From: Stutzerimonas frequens
Lineage (GTDB): Bacteria > Pseudomonadota > Gammaproteobacteria > Pseudomonadales > Pseudomonadaceae
DNA length: 64,000 nucleotides
NCBI RefSeq assembly: GCF_024448335.1
Contig: NZ_JAMOHM010000007.1
Coordinates: 160,043 to 224,042, forward strand
Reading direction: 5' to 3'
Position numbers and translations under genes: made by a program. The notes under the pieces are model-generated. The model worked only from the letters and a program-made list of their open reading frames with translations, ran no database searches and was not told the origin of the DNA. Shown here piece after piece: positions 63,301 to 64,000 of this stretch. How positions within the stretch are numbered: the stretch's first letter is position 1; each line of letters begins with the position of its first letter.

Positions 63301-64000
63301 AGAAGCTGAGCTGCTGCACGAGGCCGAGCTGCTATTGCGCCAGGGCCTGGCCAATCTCGATCACCAGCCGCTTGCTCCGATCGACGGTGCGGCCGAGTTC
63401 CTGGAAAAGGTGCATGCGCTGCACAAGGCGCGTCTGGCCGAAGCCGGCGCCCGTCAGCAGAACGATGCAGGCGAAGTGCGTGATCCCAACATGATTGCGC
63501 TGTTCCTGTCCGAGGGGATGGATATCCTGCTCGATGCCGAGGATTTGCTGCGCAGTTGGCGTAATCACCCCGCCGAGCGACAGGAGCTGACGGCACTGCT
63601 GGAAGAGCTGACGACGTTGGGTCAGGGCGCCAAGATGGCCGAGTTGCCGCAGATGGAAGCGCTGTGCCAGGTATTGCTACGGTTGTATGCCGTTGTCGAG
63701 GAAGGCCGGCTGGCGGTAAGTGAGCGCTTCTTCGACGATGTCGAGCAGGGCCACGAGGCACTGGTCGGCATGATGGATCAGGTCGCGGCTGCTTTGCAGG
63801 TAACGGAGCAGTCCGAGCTGGTGGCGCGACTCGAGGCGCTGCTCGCCGAGGCCGTCGATCCGCTGGCCATTGCGCGGCTGCCGGATCCTGAAACAGATGA
63901 TGCAGAAAAGGCGGTGGCCCCGATAGGCTCGCCAGCCGAAGCCGAAGCCGAAGCCGAAGCCGAAGCCGAAGCCGAAGCCGAAGCCGAAGCCGAAGCCGAA
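60374..64000 (+). CDS. chpA: Chemotactic hybrid kinase ChpA (partial, 3' end off window)
   Basis: ChpA is the large CheA-like kinase of the Pil-Chp system, with many phosphotransfer modules before the kinase and receiver. The ATG at 60374 (MGDRHDYVALEWVKGEIAETLKQARQALEAF) behind GGAG matches the P. aeruginosa N-terminus; an in-frame ATG at 60359 is less likely. The window covers 1,209 codons. The N-terminal module has VHQVHGTLQMVEF (His49). After a long helical region come phosphotransfer domains with His782 (FHTLKGSGRMVRA) and His938 (LHTLKGSAHMAGI). The third visible one has Thr1080 at the His position (TTLGQGAKM). The acidic linker ends in an Ala-Glu repeat at the edge. Kinase and receiver parts lie beyond the window. 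Confidence 0.96.
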   Translation, partial: MGDRHDYVALEWVKGEIAETLKQARQALEAFVENPQDSTRMRFCLTYVHQVHGTLQMVEFFGAALLAEEMEQLARALLEERVANQGEALEVMMQAILQLPAYLDRIQSARRDLPMVVLPLLNDLRAARGEKLLSETSLFSPDLSGRTPALSQESVERLRTQELPALLRKLRQMLQVALVGVIRNQDLPTNLGYMARVFARLETLCQNAPLAALWQIASGMVEGLASGGVTNGTSVRTLLRQVDKQLKRLVEEGADGLNQAAPDELIKNLLFYVAKAPGQTPRIQALKQHYRLDEALPDSAVVDQERAQLAGPDRGAMRSVVAALCEELVRVKDSLDLFVRSDRKVIADLASLEVPLKQIADTLAVLGFAQPRKIVLDQIALVQSIGQGLRAPDDAVLMDIAGALLYVEATLAGMVGGPAEERGEESHLPTTDVAQIHQLVIREARNGLEQAKDAIIEFIASQWNHEHLARVPELLTQVRGGLAMIPLERAAALLQACNSYIQDQLLARQAVPDWQSLDTLADAITSVEYYLERLTEDCGTQGDLILDVAEESLQNLGYSLGRTQQPMAALSQVEATPDETLDEIEVLLEEPESLDEAFEPMLDDGGVGHESQADRSMSSGQDSVLSEDFDLLGGDTPADEQIVFSLPEDAGEAISDDVPDAVDDETALQQWSEAQMADLDLPEVALPDYAEPEPVESAQAEPPLSIEQVMAAPVAAINPPAQDVPPTLLPPPADEEPVDEDLLEVFIEEAAEVLETIGEYLPRWLGDNQDKDALTEVRRAFHTLKGSGRMVRALVIGELAWSVENLLNRVLDRSIEVSDSVGHVVNEVVALMPALVEEFAAKNQRQRDDVDRLAAAAHALAKGQPVALSLPSNEQAASTDEVPQQAALTQHEDALDPQLLEIFRNEAESHLTTLVSFLADCAQRLPQPVTDALQRALHTLKGSAHMAGILPVAEIAMPLEKMVKEFKTNLIPMDLAEAELLHEAELLLRQGLANLDHQPLAPIDGAAEFLEKVHALHKARLAEAGARQQNDAGEVRDPNMIALFLSEGMDILLDAEDLLRSWRNHPAERQELTALLEELTTLGQGAKMAELPQMEALCQVLLRLYAVVEEGRLAVSERFFDDVEQGHEALVGMMDQVAAALQVTEQSELVARLEALLAEAVDPLAIARLPDPETDDAEKAVAPIGSPAEAEAEAEAEAEAEAEAEAEAE
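63935..64000 (+). repeat. (GCCGAA)n tandem repeat inside chpA
   Basis: Eleven perfect copies of GCCGAA run to the window edge and encode Ala-Glu from codon 1188 on. The six-base unit keeps the frame whatever the copy number. The full length cannot be seen because the array leaves the window. Confidence 0.95.

Noticed and set aside
63935..64000. CRISPR-like array at the window end
   Set aside because: The unit is six bases with no spacers and is in frame inside chpA.

Overview
The window looks like a chromosomal segment of a high-GC gammaproteobacterium of the Pseudomonas stutzeri (Stutzerimonas) type. The gene order follows the Pseudomonas aeruginosa PA0355–PA0413 backbone as I remember it: pfpI, mutM, coaD, rsmD, ftsYEX-rpoH, mtgA, thiSG, trmB, hemW-rdgB, metWX, proC-yggS, pilTU, pyrRBC', gshB and pilGHIJK-chpA. 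No rRNA, tRNA, CRISPR array, insertion sequence or phage gene was seen, and no stretch longer than about 300 bases lacks a gene. Family names come from reading the proteins and from memory of the families; no database search was possible.

Layout. 1–7.4 kb: stress, repair and cofactor genes (pfpI cut by the window edge, an HDOD protein, mutM, a small secreted protein, a Na/Pi cotransporter-like protein, gamma-glutamyltranspeptidase, ferredoxin, coaD). 7.4–11.8 kb: an alcohol/aldehyde oxidation operon (GMC oxidoreductase, a Tat-signal small subunit, an aldehyde dehydrogenase) divergent from a TetR regulator, with a near-perfect palindrome between them. 11.8–21 kb: a YheT-type hydrolase, rsmD, two M16 peptidase-like genes, then ftsY-ftsE-ftsX-rpoH. 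21–25.8 kb: a CHASE-PAS hybrid histidine kinase and a PAS-GGDEF-EAL protein, apparently an accessory insertion into the conserved backbone. 25.9–29 kb: mtgA, DUF423, thiS, thiG, trmB.

29–35.5 kb: a DUF1329 secreted protein converges on an arginine deiminase operon arcD-arcA-arcB-arcC. The arcD antiporter gene carries two separate lesions, a one-base deletion and a Trp-to-TGA nonsense codon. 35.6–44.8 kb: DUF5064, DUF3392, hemW, rdgB, DUF4426, metW, metX, a dynamin-like GTPase, yggT, proC, yggS. 44.8–47.1 kb: pilT and pilU, the twitching retraction ATPases. 47.1–49.7 kb: a translationally coupled pair made of a radical SAM protein with a helix-hairpin-helix tail and a DUF4130/TIGR03915-type protein, behind an almost ideal LexA operator, with a divergent tandem-TM2 membrane protein. 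49.7–55.7 kb: pyrimidine genes (non-catalytic pyrC', pyrB, pyrR), ruvX, yqgE, a TonB3-like protein, gshB. 55.9–64 kb: the Pil-Chp chemosensory operon pilG-H-I-J-K-chpA, with chpA running off the end inside an Ala-Glu hexanucleotide repeat.

How the genes fit together. Three blocks (pilTU, the TonB3-like gene and pilGHIJK-chpA) all concern type IV pili and surface motility, and the accessory GGDEF-EAL protein could feed the same behaviour through cyclic-di-GMP. The strongest candidate for something under-described is the SOS-controlled radical SAM/DUF4130 pair. Next come the operator-controlled GMC/Tat/aldehyde dehydrogenase unit, the damaged arcD in an otherwise intact arc operon, and the solitary dynamin-like GTPase.
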